From Deltaproteobacteria bacterium (GTDB taxonomy: Bacteria; Myxococcota_A; UBA9160; UBA4427): 64,000 bases of DNA. Location: positions 142,819 through 206,818 of the forward strand of contig JAJDAN010000003.1 in assembly GCA_029261855.1 (NCBI GenBank). Reading direction: 5' to 3'. Shown here in pieces: positions 43,178 to 52,745 of this stretch. The position numbers were made by a program, and so were the translations under genes. Position 1 is the first letter of the stretch; the number at the start of each line of letters is the position of its first letter. Under the pieces are notes generated by a model. It saw only the letters and a program-made list of their open reading frames with translations, was not told the DNA's origin and did no database searches.

Positions 43178-44854
43178 ATGGACCGACGAGCGGCGCTCCG
43201 GGTACTGACGAGCGCGGGCCAGCCCTACGAGCTGGAGACCGTCGAGCTCTACGGCCGACCCTGCCGGGCCTTCCGCAATGCGCCGCCGACCCTGCGCGAT
43301 CTGTTCGAGCAGAGCCGCAGCGACCTGCCCTTCCTCGTCTACGAGGACGAGCGGCTCAGCTTCGAGGACGCCTGGGCAAAGGCCTGCCGGGTCGGACGGC
43401 TGCTCGTCGAGCATTACGGCATCGAGAAGGGAGATCGCGTGGCGATTTCCATGCGCAACTATCCGGAATGGGTATTGGCCTTCATGGCGACCACATCGGT
43501 GGGTGGCATCGCCGTGGCCATGAACGCCCTGTGGCAGCCCGACGAGCTCGCGTACGGTCTCGAGAACAGCGGCGCGAAGGTGTTTTTCGCCGACGAGGAG
43601 CGACTCGCGCGGCTGGCGGCGCGCAAGGACGCGTTCCACGATCTGGCCGTCCTGGCGGTGCGAGCCGACGACACTCACGGCGTGGCTGCCGAGTCCCTGG
43701 AGGCGGCGCTGGGCCGAGTCGGCCCGTGCGACATGCCTGCGGTGGACCTGCATCCCAACGACGACGCCACCATCCTCTATACCTCGGGCTCCACCGGGCA
43801 TCCCAAGGGCGCGGTTTCGTGCCATCGCAACATCCTCTCGGCGCTCCTGTCCTGGGAGCTCGACGCCCACGCCGCCGCCCACATGCGGGGACGCAAGCTA
43901 CCCGTCCCGAAGGAGCAACCGGCGACGTTGCTCGCCGTCCCGCTGTTCCACGCCACGGGCTCGCATGCCGTCTTCCTGGCGTCGTACCGCACCCAGCGCC
44001 GGATGATCTGCATGTACAAGTGGGACGCACTGCAAGCCGCCGAGCTGATTGCACGCGAGCAGATCACGTCCGTCGTCGCCCCGGCCGCGATGACCGGCGA
44101 CCTGATCGCCACCGCCGCCCGCGAGAAGCTCGACCTGAGCTCCCTCGAGCTGGTCGGTGGGGGCGGCGCGCCGCGTGCACCGGCCCAGGTCCGGGCCATC
44201 GAGCGCACCTTCCGCAAGGCAGCCCCGAACACCGGCTGGGGTATGACCGAGACCAATGCCATCGGCACGGGCATCGCCGGTCGCGACTATCTCGATCACC
44301 CGGAAAGCTCGGGCCGCTGCTCGGCGGTGCTCGACCTGCGCATCGTCGACGACCAGGGCAACGAGCAGCCCGCCGGCGCGCGCGGCGAGCTGCAGGTGCG
44401 GGGCACCTCGGTGATCCGGGGCTACTGGGAAAGGCCCGACGCCAACGCAGAGACCTTCGTCGACGGTTGGCTTCGCACGGGAGACATCGCCACCCAGGAC
44501 GAGGAGGGCTTCGTCTACATCGTCGACCGCATCAAGGATCTCGTGATCCGGGGCGGGGAGAACATCGGGTGCGGTGCTGTCGAATCTGCCCTGCTCGAGC
44601 ACCCGGACGTCGTCGAAGCCAGCGTCTACGGGGTACCGGACGAGCGGCTGGGCGAGGAGGTCGGGGTGACCGTCTATGCGGGTTCGCCTCCCGCCGTCGA
44701 TGCCGAGGCCCTGCGCGCGTTCCTCGCGCCCCGCCTCGCTCGCTTCGAGATCCCGCGCTACGTACACTTCGCGGACGCGCCGTTGCCGCGAACGGCCTCG
44801 GGAAAGATCCTGAAGCGACAGCTGCGCGAGGAGGCCGTCCGTCAGCTCACCTGA
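43178..44854 (+). CDS. AMP-binding acyl-CoA ligase
   Basis: A 558-residue ANL-superfamily ligase that activates a carboxylic acid to an acyl-AMP and then acyl-CoA. The phosphate loop YTSGSTGHPKG is at 201-211. The A5 motif GWGMTETNAIG is near 350, the WLRTGDIA hinge region near 440, and the catalytic Lys is in PRTASGKILKRQLREE near 545. An unusual N-terminal RAALRVLTSAGQPYELE segment precedes the fold. The start ATG has GGAGGA upstream. It lies 36 bases before tamA, but the two functions differ. The substrate is a medium/long-chain or aromatic acid, unresolved. Confidence 0.93.
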   Translation: MDRRAALRVLTSAGQPYELETVELYGRPCRAFRNAPPTLRDLFEQSRSDLPFLVYEDERLSFEDAWAKACRVGRLLVEHYGIEKGDRVAISMRNYPEWVLAFMATTSVGGIAVAMNALWQPDELAYGLENSGAKVFFADEERLARLAARKDAFHDLAVLAVRADDTHGVAAESLEAALGRVGPCDMPAVDLHPNDDATILYTSGSTGHPKGAVSCHRNILSALLSWELDAHAAAHMRGRKLPVPKEQPATLLAVPLFHATGSHAVFLASYRTQRRMICMYKWDALQAAELIAREQITSVVAPAAMTGDLIATAAREKLDLSSLELVGGGGAPRAPAQVRAIERTFRKAAPNTGWGMTETNAIGTGIAGRDYLDHPESSGRCSAVLDLRIVDDQGNEQPAGARGELQVRGTSVIRGYWERPDANAETFVDGWLRTGDIATQDEEGFVYIVDRIKDLVIRGGENIGCGAVESALLEHPDVVEASVYGVPDERLGEEVGVTVYAGSPPAVDAEALRAFLAPRLARFEIPRYVHFADAPLPRTASGKILKRQLREEAVRQLT

Positions 44855-44890
44855 CCGGGAACTCCTGGGCAGACAAGGGACGACTTCACG

Positions 44891-46780
44891 ATGCAGCTCG
44901 GGTCCCGCCTCCTCTTCGCCCTGCTGCTAGCCGTCGCCTTCGCGTCGGTCTCGGCAGCCGACGAGGACGAAGGCCCCCGGATCTGCAAGCTCAGCATCGA
45001 AGGCGACGACGCCGTCCCCGAGGCGACGCTGCTCGAAGGCATCCTGACGTCGAAGCCCGACTGGCGTCCCTGGCGCGAGCTGCCTTCCTTCGACCCGGAG
45101 GACCTCCAGGAAGACCTCGAACGCATCGAGGCGATCTACCGCGACCACGGCTACTACGAGGCCCAGGCGGTGTCTTCCCTCGACTGGAACGACGATCACG
45201 ACCGTGTCGAGATCGTGATCGAGGTCTCCGAGGGCGAACCCATCCGTCTCGAGAGCTGGCGTCTCGAGACCCCCGACGTACCCAGCCTGCCGACCGACTA
45301 TGCGGAGAAGCTGCGCGCATCGCTCCCCACGCCCGGCTCGGTCTTCGGCGTCGACGTCTACCGCAAGGTCCGCACGACGCTGCTCGAGCAGATGGGCGAC
45401 CTCGGTCATCCGGCGGCGTCGCTTGCGGGTGGCGCGGATCTCGACACCGACAGCCGCAGCGCCACGGTCTCCTGGCAGCTGCGCGTGGGGCCGACCGTCC
45501 GACTCGGTGCGATCACGATATCGGGGCTGACCGACGTCGAGGAGGACGTGGTCCGGCGCGAACTGACGGTCCGCGCAGGGGATCGCTATTCGGGACGCCA
45601 GCTGAAGCGCAGCCAGCGGCGCGTCTTCGCCACCGGGCTCTTCCGGTCGGTCGCAGTGCAACCCCGGGAGACCGACGCACTCAAGGCCGGACGCGTCGCC
45701 GAGGCAGTTGCCATCGCCGAAGGAGTCCCGGACGAGCCCGACGTCGAGGTGGTGTGGCCGCTCGACGTGCGCGTCAGCGAGCGCTCCCCGCGCACCTTCG
45801 GGGTCGGCGTCGGCTACGGCACCGAAGACCAGTTCCGGGCACGCGTCGACTGGACGCATCGCAACTTCCTCGGCAACGCCCGCAGGCTCGACGTGATCGG
45901 CAAGTACTCGGCGCTACAGGCCGGCGGCGAGGTGATCCTGCGTCAGCCGTGGTTCCTGTACCCCTGGATCGAGTCGCAGCTGGCCGCAGAGCTGCGGCTG
46001 TCGGCCATCCGCGAGACACCCCGGGCGTACGCGGCGAATCGCTTCCGCGAGCAGCTGGAATTCGATCGCTACCTCGGCAGCGGGTTCGACCTGCGCTTCG
46101 GCCAGGCCTTCGAATGGGCGGATGTCACGTCGCAGAAGGTCGACCCGGACCTCGACGTCGACCTGCCCGAGAAGGTCCGCCTGCACACCCTTCCCTTCGG
46201 CCTGCGCTTCAGTCAGCTCGACGATCCGATCGAGCCCACCCTGGGTGGCTGGCTCGACTTCGGCGTCGAACCGTCGCTCAAGGCGATCGGTTCGGAGGTC
46301 GACTACGTGAAGCTCGTGGCCGAAGCCCGGGGCTTCGTGCCCATCGGCCCGACGGTGCTCGCCACCCGCTACCGGATGGGGACCCTGGAGCGCTTCGGCG
46401 GCGCCAGCGCCGAGGACATCCCGAAGTTCAAGCGCTTCTACGCTGGCGGCAGCACGTCCGTGCGCGGCTTCGGGTACCAGAAGCTCGGGCCGCGGGACGA
46501 CGACGGCAACCCGCTGGGCGGTCTCTCGTGGGCGGAAGGCGCGATCGAGCTGCGCTTCCCCATCTGGCGCCAGCTTTCGGGCGTCGTCTTCAGCGACGCC
46601 GGCCAGGTCAACCTGCGCGCGTCGGATTGGAGCACCCACGACATCTTCTACTCGAGCGGCGCCGGCCTGCGGCTCTCGACGCCCGTGGGGCCTCTGCGCT
46701 TCGACGCGGCGCGCATCTACAATCCACCGAACGGGACCAAGCACTACGGGTTCTATGTGTCCGTGGGGCATGCCTTCTGA
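44891..46780 (+). CDS. tamA: TamA-like outer-membrane assembly protein (POTRA + Omp85 barrel)
   Basis: A 629-residue Omp85-family protein. Signal peptide 1-22 (LLFALLLAVAFASVSA) is followed by POTRA domains (ICKLSIEGDDAVPEATLLEG; IYRDHGYYEAQAV; LGAITISGLTDVEEDVVRRE) and a C-terminal barrel with the hallmark SVRGFGYQKLGP and a last strand ending YVSVGHAF. It works with TamB to insert or transport outer-membrane components such as autotransporters or lipids. Its TGA overlaps the ATG of tamB (TGATG), giving the standard tamAB pair. Confidence 0.9.
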   Translation: MQLGSRLLFALLLAVAFASVSAADEDEGPRICKLSIEGDDAVPEATLLEGILTSKPDWRPWRELPSFDPEDLQEDLERIEAIYRDHGYYEAQAVSSLDWNDDHDRVEIVIEVSEGEPIRLESWRLETPDVPSLPTDYAEKLRASLPTPGSVFGVDVYRKVRTTLLEQMGDLGHPAASLAGGADLDTDSRSATVSWQLRVGPTVRLGAITISGLTDVEEDVVRRELTVRAGDRYSGRQLKRSQRRVFATGLFRSVAVQPRETDALKAGRVAEAVAIAEGVPDEPDVEVVWPLDVRVSERSPRTFGVGVGYGTEDQFRARVDWTHRNFLGNARRLDVIGKYSALQAGGEVILRQPWFLYPWIESQLAAELRLSAIRETPRAYAANRFREQLEFDRYLGSGFDLRFGQAFEWADVTSQKVDPDLDVDLPEKVRLHTLPFGLRFSQLDDPIEPTLGGWLDFGVEPSLKAIGSEVDYVKLVAEARGFVPIGPTVLATRYRMGTLERFGGASAEDIPKFKRFYAGGSTSVRGFGYQKLGPRDDDGNPLGGLSWAEGAIELRFPIWRQLSGVVFSDAGQVNLRASDWSTHDIFYSSGAGLRLSTPVGPLRFDAARIYNPPNGTKHYGFYVSVGHAF

Positions 46781-49700
46781 TGGCGGATGCGACTGGAGAG
46801 AAACGACCCGGACGCCTGCGCCGGCGCCTGTTGTGGTTCGCGGCGCTGGCGATCACTGCGGTCGTGCTCGCCGCGGGCGGGCTCGTGGCCGGTGTCCTCG
46901 CGATCTCGAGCGGCTGGCAACGCGCTCGCGTGGTCGCGGCACTCGAAGACGGCCTGAGCGAGGCCCTCGGGACGCGTATCGAGATCGGCGCGCTGGACGG
47001 TCCGCTGCTGCCGGGCTTCGAAGCCCGAGACGTCCGGGTCGGCCCGACGGGGAACGAGATCGGCACCATCGGACGCCTGGGGGTCCGCCTCGATCTCGAC
47101 GCGTGGCTGCTGGGAGATCAGATCGTGATCGACACAGTCGAGATCGAAGGGCTGGCGCTGTTGCTGCGCCGGGACGCTTCGGGCTGGAATCTGCCAACGC
47201 CGCCCGAAGCGGCGGATGAAGCACAGGCCCTGCCGTACGACATCCTGGTCCGACGCATCCGGGTGCGCGACTCACGCATCGACGTGGCATGGACCGGTTC
47301 GGACGGAACGGACGTTCGCGCCGGTGCGCTCGTGGCCAGCTTCGCCGGGGAGGTGCGCGACATCGCGATCCCCCGGGCGGACACGCCGCCTTCCTGGGGA
47401 GCCGCGAGCGGATCCCTCGCGCTCGAGAGCGGCGAGCTTGCAGGCACCCGGGTCGAGCGGGGCGCGCTCGATGCCGAGATCGACGCGGAACACCAGCTTC
47501 AGCTCGCCGCCGTGACGGCGGGTGGCTTCGGGGAGATCGGCATCCAGGGACGCGGTGACCTCGACGCCTGGCTCGCCGGGCGAACCGACCGCAGCACCCG
47601 CATCGACGTGGCGTTCGACGCACTCGACCTCTCGGTCCTGCCCGCCTGGCTTCCCAGCTCTCCTCCCGCCTCTCCTCCTTCCACCTCTCCTCCTCCCGCC
47701 TCTCCGACCCAGATGCAGACCCGGCTCACGGGCAGCGCCGCGCTGGGCGTGGGCCCGCGTGACGGCGCCTCCGGTGCACCCGAGATCGTGTTCTCGGCGA
47801 CGCTCCAGCCATCGCGTCTGGGGTCCGTCCGGCTGACCCGGGCGAGCCTCGAGGGAACGGTGCTCGACGATGCCTGGCAGATCGACGAGCTGTCCGTCGA
47901 AGGCCAGGGTTTGTCGCTGGACGGCAAGGTCGCGGGAGTCGGAAGCGCGCCGCGGCAGCTCGATCTGAAGGCGCGCATCGCGCGTCTCGACGACGTCTCG
48001 TCCTGGCTGCCTCGATCGGACGCGGCGAGCGAAGCGAAGCTCGAGGGAAGCCTGTCGATCGACGCACGGCTCACGACGCCGGACGGTCGGCTGGAAGCGA
48101 CTCGGGGCCAGCTGCACGCAGACGGGCGCGGGATCGTCTGGCAAGGTGATCCGATCGGCGACGTCGAGCTGCGCGCCTCGCTGCAGGACGGCCGTCGCGT
48201 GGTCATCGACGCGCTGAGCCTGCGCGGCGACGCGCTGTCCCTGGACGTGGAGCCCGGCGCGGTACTGCGGCTGGCGGGCGACGACCTCGCCGACGGCGTC
48301 GTCGTGGAAGGTCTGCGGGCCCGATCAGAGGCTGCCACCCTCGCCGCCGACGGCCGCATCGACGCGGGCGCGGTGCACGACTTGCGCCTGCAGCTTGCCG
48401 GCCTGCACCCCGCACGGCTCGGCACGCTCGAGGGCATCGCGATTCCTTCGGGTGGCCGAATCGACGCCGAGCTGACCCTCAACGGGCCCTTCGACGCACC
48501 CCGGGCAGAAGGCTGGCTGACCCTCGCGGACGGGGCCGCAACCCTCCCGGCACTGCGCGAGACCTTCGCACCCATCGACGCACGCGTGCGCCTCGAGAAC
48601 GAAGTCCTCCACGTGGAAACGCTCACCGTCGGTCCGCCCGGCGCACGCGCCGAGATGACGGGCCGCATCGCCCTCCCGGGCCTACTTGGCGACCTGCGGC
48701 GCGGAGACTTCCGGCCCGGACGCGCCGACCTGCGACTTCGCATCCAGGACTTTGCCCTCACCCGCGTGCCGCTACCCCAAGACCTCGCCAGCAACGGCGA
48801 GGCCGGAGACGGTGACAGTGCCGAGCCCGTCACCCTCGAGACCGGTGGACGCATCGACGCAGACCTCCGCCTCACGGGCCCCCTGCTGGCGCCCACGGTG
48901 ACCGGTGATCTCGAGTGGCGACAACCTCGCTGGGAGGACGTCCAGCTCGATCGTCTCTCGCTCCACGTCGAGGCAGACGAGGCCCTGGCCCAGGGCACCC
49001 TGAAAATGCGCTACGCGGGGCGGGAGATCCTCGTCGCCAACGCGCGGCTGCCAGTGCCCACCGACGCGCGCGAGCCGCTCGACTGGCTGCGCGAGGAGCG
49101 CGCGCGTATCGAGATCCGCGGCGAGTCTCTCGACTTCGCCCTGCTCGCCCCGTTCTTGACACGCCTCGTCCGGGATCCGCGCGGAACCGCCGACCTGAAG
49201 CTCGTCGTTCGCGGCGGGCGGCCAGACCCACGAATCGACGGATTGCTCACTGTGGCGAATGGATCGATCCGCGTCCCGCTGCTGCGACAGACCTTCAGTC
49301 CGGTGGCGGGAGTCGCGCGCTTCGACGGTCGCCAGGTGACCCTCGAGTCGCTGTCGGTCGGTACGCCCGAAGCCGGACTCGAAGCCGACGGCATCCTCGA
49401 GCTCGTCGACCTGCGACCGGAACGCGTCGACCTGAGCCTGCGTCTCGCGAACTTTCCGGCTTCGCGATCGCAGCTGGTGGTCGCAAACGTCGACGGCCAC
49501 GTCGCGCTGAAGGGACCCGTCGCCGCGCCGGCTCTGACCGGCGAACTCTCCCTGCGCGACACTCGAGTGACGGTGCGCAGCGGAACGGACCCCGTCGCGC
49601 GCGAGGTTCGGGTCCGCGCCACGGACCGCGACGAGCTGTTGCGCGAACGAGAACGAAGCGGGCCGGGTCTGCTCGACCGCGCATCCATCGACCTCGCCCT

Positions 49701-50394
49701 GACGGTGCCCGGCGACACCTGGATCCGAAGCCCCGAACTCGAGCTCGACGTCGCCGGCTGGGCGCGAATCGAGAAGCGTACACTCGAGCCCATGCGCATC
49801 TCCGGCGACCTCACGACGCGTCGGGGCACGGTCCGGGTGGTGGGCAAGCGTTTCCGGCTGCGCCGGGGGGAGGCGATCCTCGACGGCGCCAGCGACCCCG
49901 ACCCGGTTCTCGACATCGAGGCCATCCATCCGGTCGCCGACATCGTCGTGGTCGCCTACGTGACCGGCCGCGCTTCCGAGCCGATCCTGCGTCTCGAGAG
50001 CGAGCCCGAGCTACCCGAGGACGAGGTGGTCTCGTATCTGTTCTTCGGTCGCCCGTCGAGTCAGCTCGGCGCCAGCGAGCAGGGCAGCGTCAGCCTGGCG
50101 GCCGCGGGCCTGGCCGCCGGTATGGCCCTCGACGAGCTGCGCGACGTCTTCGGTCACGACCTTCCCATCGACACCATCGACGTCCGCATCCAGGAAGGCG
50201 ACGAGCCTTCGCGGGTGGAGGTCGGCAAGTACGTCGCCAAGGACGTCTTCGTCCGTTATGGCCACACCTTCGGGTCCGAGCCCGTCGACGAGGTGGGCGT
50301 CTCGTACCGCATCAACGAGAACTGGCGACTCGAGAGCACCACGAGCAGCGACGCAGCCGCGGGCGCGGACCTCTACTGGACGATCGACTACTAG
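46780..50394 (+). CDS. tamB: TamB (DUF490) inter-membrane bridge protein
   Basis: A 1204-residue TamB/AsmA-type protein. It has an N-terminal membrane anchor (LLWFAALAITAVVLAAGGLV) and a long run of short beta strands that form the periplasm-spanning groove. A Pro/Ser-rich linker (SPPASPPSTSPPPASPTQ) encoded by simple DNA repeats near 47660-47705 interrupts it. The C-terminal DUF490 domain is clear: SGDLTTRRGTVRVVGKRFRL, VVVAYVTGRASEPILRLESE, EDEVVSYLFFGRPSSQLGAS, IDTIDVRIQEGD and SYRINENWRLES. It probably channels lipids or substrates from the inner membrane to TamA. It is coupled to tamA by TGATG. Its stop codon lies inside the left arm of a small inverted-repeat element. Confidence 0.92.
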   Translation: MADATGEKRPGRLRRRLLWFAALAITAVVLAAGGLVAGVLAISSGWQRARVVAALEDGLSEALGTRIEIGALDGPLLPGFEARDVRVGPTGNEIGTIGRLGVRLDLDAWLLGDQIVIDTVEIEGLALLLRRDASGWNLPTPPEAADEAQALPYDILVRRIRVRDSRIDVAWTGSDGTDVRAGALVASFAGEVRDIAIPRADTPPSWGAASGSLALESGELAGTRVERGALDAEIDAEHQLQLAAVTAGGFGEIGIQGRGDLDAWLAGRTDRSTRIDVAFDALDLSVLPAWLPSSPPASPPSTSPPPASPTQMQTRLTGSAALGVGPRDGASGAPEIVFSATLQPSRLGSVRLTRASLEGTVLDDAWQIDELSVEGQGLSLDGKVAGVGSAPRQLDLKARIARLDDVSSWLPRSDAASEAKLEGSLSIDARLTTPDGRLEATRGQLHADGRGIVWQGDPIGDVELRASLQDGRRVVIDALSLRGDALSLDVEPGAVLRLAGDDLADGVVVEGLRARSEAATLAADGRIDAGAVHDLRLQLAGLHPARLGTLEGIAIPSGGRIDAELTLNGPFDAPRAEGWLTLADGAATLPALRETFAPIDARVRLENEVLHVETLTVGPPGARAEMTGRIALPGLLGDLRRGDFRPGRADLRLRIQDFALTRVPLPQDLASNGEAGDGDSAEPVTLETGGRIDADLRLTGPLLAPTVTGDLEWRQPRWEDVQLDRLSLHVEADEALAQGTLKMRYAGREILVANARLPVPTDAREPLDWLREERARIEIRGESLDFALLAPFLTRLVRDPRGTADLKLVVRGGRPDPRIDGLLTVANGSIRVPLLRQTFSPVAGVARFDGRQVTLESLSVGTPEAGLEADGILELVDLRPERVDLSLRLANFPASRSQLVVANVDGHVALKGPVAAPALTGELSLRDTRVTVRSGTDPVAREVRVRATDRDELLRERERSGPGLLDRASIDLALTVPGDTWIRSPELELDVAGWARIEKRTLEPMRISGDLTTRRGTVRVVGKRFRLRRGEAILDGASDPDPVLDIEAIHPVADIVVVAYVTGRASEPILRLESEPELPEDEVVSYLFFGRPSSQLGASEQGSVSLAAAGLAAGMALDELRDVFGHDLPIDTIDVRIQEGDEPSRVEVGKYVAKDVFVRYGHTFGSEPVDEVGVSYRINENWRLESTTSSDAAAGADLYWTIDY

Positions 50395-50533
50395 GAGCCT
50401 GACCCAAGACTCAGTCCTGGGGAAACAGGCGACGACGCAAAGGTCGTCAGACCGCAGCTAGCTGGCGAAGCCGTAGGCTTCGCTTGCGCCGGAAGCCGAA
50501 GTTCCAAGACTCCGTCTTGGGTCGGCCTCCTAG
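50391..50533. repeat. 143-bp element with 20-bp terminal inverted repeats and internal hairpins
   Basis: The left end CTAGGAGCCTGACCCAAGAC (50391-50410) and the reverse complement of the right end (50514-50533) match at 18 of 20 positions. Inside are three further perfect hairpins: GACGAC/GTCGTC around GCAAAG (50431-50448), GCGAAGCC/GGCTTCGC around GTA (50465-50483) and CCAAGAC/GTCTTGG around TCC (50504-50520). It lies between tamB and the convergent TolC-like gene and includes the tamB stop. It may be a MITE- or REP-like mobile element or a strongly folded RNA acting as a two-way terminator. No coding sequence is present. Confidence 0.75.
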
Positions 50534-50582
50534 CCCCAATATGTCATTGTCGCGGACCCGACGAGGCTACACGCGCAGACGC

Positions 50583-51797
50583 CTACTGGGGCCATGCCGC
50601 GACCGTGCCCCCGCTCGCCGTCAGCAGATCGCAACCCGCCCTGCCCGCGCGTTCCCGCGCGTCGAGAACCGTGGTGCGGGCCGCGTATACATCGTCGAGC
50701 AGGTCCGACACCTGGCCGGGATTCGCCGAGCGGCCGGCGTACCACCGGTCTGCGATGGCCTCCGCCGCGGTCGCCTGCCCCAACAGGTCGTGCCAATGCC
50801 GCGAGCGAAGTCGGAAGGCGTTGATGGTTTCGAGGGCGGCCCGGACTTCCTGGACCTGATCGCGGACGAGTGCCCGCTCGCGACTGGCTTCTCCGTGCGC
50901 CAGCGCCGCGAAGCGCCGAGAGCGTGCGCGGGCCTCGAAGCCGAAGGGGATCTCGAAGGCGATGCGACCGCCGTACTGCCGATCGTCGCCGGAATACGGC
51001 TGGGGCTCGAAGGCGAAATCGACGAAGCGCGGCGACGGCAGTCGCGCGGCGGACTCGTGCTCCGACAGCGCCGCATAGCGCCGGCCGCGCGCCCGGTGGA
51101 CGTCGACCCCTGGCCCGCGCAGCAGCTCGGCGCGCACGACTTCCGGCGTCGTGTCGAGGGGCGGCGCATCCGGCGACACTTCGGGCAACACGGCCAGATC
51201 GGTCCGCAGGGCGGTGGCCGGCGGCTCGGGCGACCGCTTCGACAGCAAGACCTGAACGGCCAGGTCGAAGCGCGTGCCCCGGACCTCGTCCATCATGCCC
51301 GCCCGGCGCAGCTTGCGATTCCACTCCAGCAGCGCCTCCTGACGGCTCTCGTAGGCGACGAAGATCTGCTCCCGCTCCTCGAAGACCCGCCATGCGAGCG
51401 AAGGACGGCAGCCACGCACCCGTTGTTCGAGCGTCGCCTCTTCGAGCTGCGCGAGCGCCAGCTCGGAGTCCGCGCGCAAGACGGCCTTCTCGGTCGACAG
51501 CTGAAAGACGTTGCGCATCGGGAGACGCGCGAGCATCTCCACCTTTTCGTCCCGCTCGTGCAACACCGCCGCGCGCAGCTCGAGCTCGTCGACCCACACC
51601 ACGCCCTGCTCTCCCGCCAGCGCGGCTTCGAGGTCTGCCCGGGCGGCATCGATGGCCGGGTCGTTCGCGAGGCCGTGATCGCGGATCGCAGACTCCGCAG
51701 AAGCCCGCCGCTGCTCGAAGTCCCGGCCCGGACCGGCGGCACAGCCGGCCAGCAGGACCAGTGCCGATATCGCGCTACTGCGAAGCAGTCGATTCAT
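50583..51797 (-). CDS. TolC-like outer-membrane lipoprotein (cassette B)
   Basis: A 404-residue lipoprotein (lipobox LLAGC, Cys19) paralogous to the protein at 20901-22232. It has the same plan of long helices and short strands: FEQRRASAESAIRDHG, LSTEKAVLRADSELALAQLE and VRAELLRGPGVDVHRARGRR; then YGGRIAFEIPFGFEARARSR, and finally VSDLLDDVYAARTTVLDARE. Similarity to cassette A is strongest in the last third. ATG 51797 is chosen because it begins the lipoprotein signal (NRLLRSSAISALVLLAGC) with GAGGAG upstream. The leader holds a CT-repeat tract. It is the last gene of its operon. The outer-membrane-factor role is inferred. Confidence 0.72.
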   Translation of the reverse strand: MNRLLRSSAISALVLLAGCAAGPGRDFEQRRASAESAIRDHGLANDPAIDAARADLEAALAGEQGVVWVDELELRAAVLHERDEKVEMLARLPMRNVFQLSTEKAVLRADSELALAQLEEATLEQRVRGCRPSLAWRVFEEREQIFVAYESRQEALLEWNRKLRRAGMMDEVRGTRFDLAVQVLLSKRSPEPPATALRTDLAVLPEVSPDAPPLDTTPEVVRAELLRGPGVDVHRARGRRYAALSEHESAARLPSPRFVDFAFEPQPYSGDDRQYGGRIAFEIPFGFEARARSRRFAALAHGEASRERALVRDQVQEVRAALETINAFRLRSRHWHDLLGQATAAEAIADRWYAGRSANPGQVSDLLDDVYAARTTVLDARERAGRAGCDLLTASGGTVAAWPQ

Positions 51798-51811
51798 GGG
51801 GGTCGAGGCTC

Positions 51812-51860
51812 CTCTCTCTCTCTCTCTCTCTCTCGCTCGCTCGCTAGCGCGCGCGCTAGC
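51812..51860. repeat. (CT)11 tract, CGCT repeats and 18-bp perfect palindrome
   Basis: Eleven CT units (51812-51833) are followed by three CGCT units (51834-51845). Overlapping these is the perfect palindrome GCTAGCGCGCGCGCTAGC (51843-51860), which contains the stop codon of the HlyD-like gene. All this lies between the HlyD-like and TolC-like genes of cassette B. The tract could slip in length and change the leader of the TolC-like gene, and the palindrome could form a hairpin. Confidence 0.93.
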
Positions 51861-52740
51861 CACTGGCTCGCAGCTCGAGCGCGAGCACCTGGCCTACCGC
51901 GAGACGGCAGGCGTCGGGGATCGAGACGTGGACGGGCATCCCGTGGACCGGAAAGCGGAACAGCTGCGTCAGCTGTTCCGGAGCCTGCACGACCTCGGCG
52001 CCGCGACGGGTGACCCGCGCCGGCACCCGACACGCCGCACTCGCAGCATCGACGATGGTGGCGCTCTGCTCTCCCGACAGGCTGTCCGGGTCGGTCTCGG
52101 GCGACACGTAGGCGACGATCTCGGCCGCGTATTCGGGCAGGACCGAGGCGACGGACTCGCCTTCGGCGACCGAGGCTCCCAGCCAGGCGACGTTTGCGAC
52201 GACACCCGGGCTGGCACTCGTGATCGTGAGCGATTCCAGGTCCGCGAGCAGCGCCGCCCGTCGCGCCTGCTCGACCTCGATCTGCTTCGCGTAGTAGGCG
52301 GCGGTCGGCGACTCGAGGGAGGGTGCCGCCGGCCGCAGCCGCAGACCCGGGTCGACGAAGCGTTCCTCCCGCACGACGAGCTTCGCCTGAGCGAGCCGCG
52401 ACTCCCCGATCAGCTGCTCGATCTGCAGGTCGAGGCGCGCGAGGCGCTGCTCGATGAAATGGGGGGACAGCTCGACCAGGGGCGCACCCGCGACCACGCG
52501 ATCGCCGGCACGCACGAAGACCCGGGTGACGAAGGACGCCACCCGCGATGGATGATCGACTCGTCCGGCGACCGCCACGGCGTCGACCCGCAGCGCCCCG
52601 CGTGGCAGATCGATCAGCTGCGACATCGCAAGGACGCTCGCGACGAAGACGACGAGGCCGATGGGACGCATGCCCAGCCCCTCGAAGATCGGGTCGGTCA
52701 AACGGTCGACTCGGACCGCCAGGCGGGAGCGCTTCTTCAT
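51856..52740 (-). CDS. HlyD-like periplasmic adaptor (cassette B)
   Basis: A 294-residue paralog of the adaptor at 22245-23132. One N-terminal span (PIGLVVFVASVLAMSQLI, about 26-43) is followed by the lipoyl half VASFVTRVFVRAGDRVVAGA and the short helical hairpin IEQRLARLDLQIEQLIGESR through LAQAKLVVREERFVDP. The second half is LTITSASPGVVANVAWLGAS, with a Cys pair (ACRVPAR; PDACRLAVGQ) and the ending HGMPVHVSIPD. Both adaptors have a hairpin too short for a typical RND adaptor. It follows the DUF4956 stop by 5 bases. Confidence 0.8.
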   Translation of the reverse strand: MKKRSRLAVRVDRLTDPIFEGLGMRPIGLVVFVASVLAMSQLIDLPRGALRVDAVAVAGRVDHPSRVASFVTRVFVRAGDRVVAGAPLVELSPHFIEQRLARLDLQIEQLIGESRLAQAKLVVREERFVDPGLRLRPAAPSLESPTAAYYAKQIEVEQARRAALLADLESLTITSASPGVVANVAWLGASVAEGESVASVLPEYAAEIVAYVSPETDPDSLSGEQSATIVDAASAACRVPARVTRRGAEVVQAPEQLTQLFRFPVHGMPVHVSIPDACRLAVGQVLALELRASG

Positions 52741-52745
52741 GGCGT

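Noticed and set aside
43468..50394. A single giant gene reading through the ligase and tamA into tamB
   Set aside because: The upstream part overlaps the acyl-CoA ligase and tamA out of frame and lacks domain character; tamB starts at 46780.
50421..50490. c-di-GMP (GEMM-I) riboswitch suggested by GACGCAAAG
   Set aside because: The flanking P1/P2/P3 order does not fit the GEMM consensus, and the site is downstream of genes, not in a leader.
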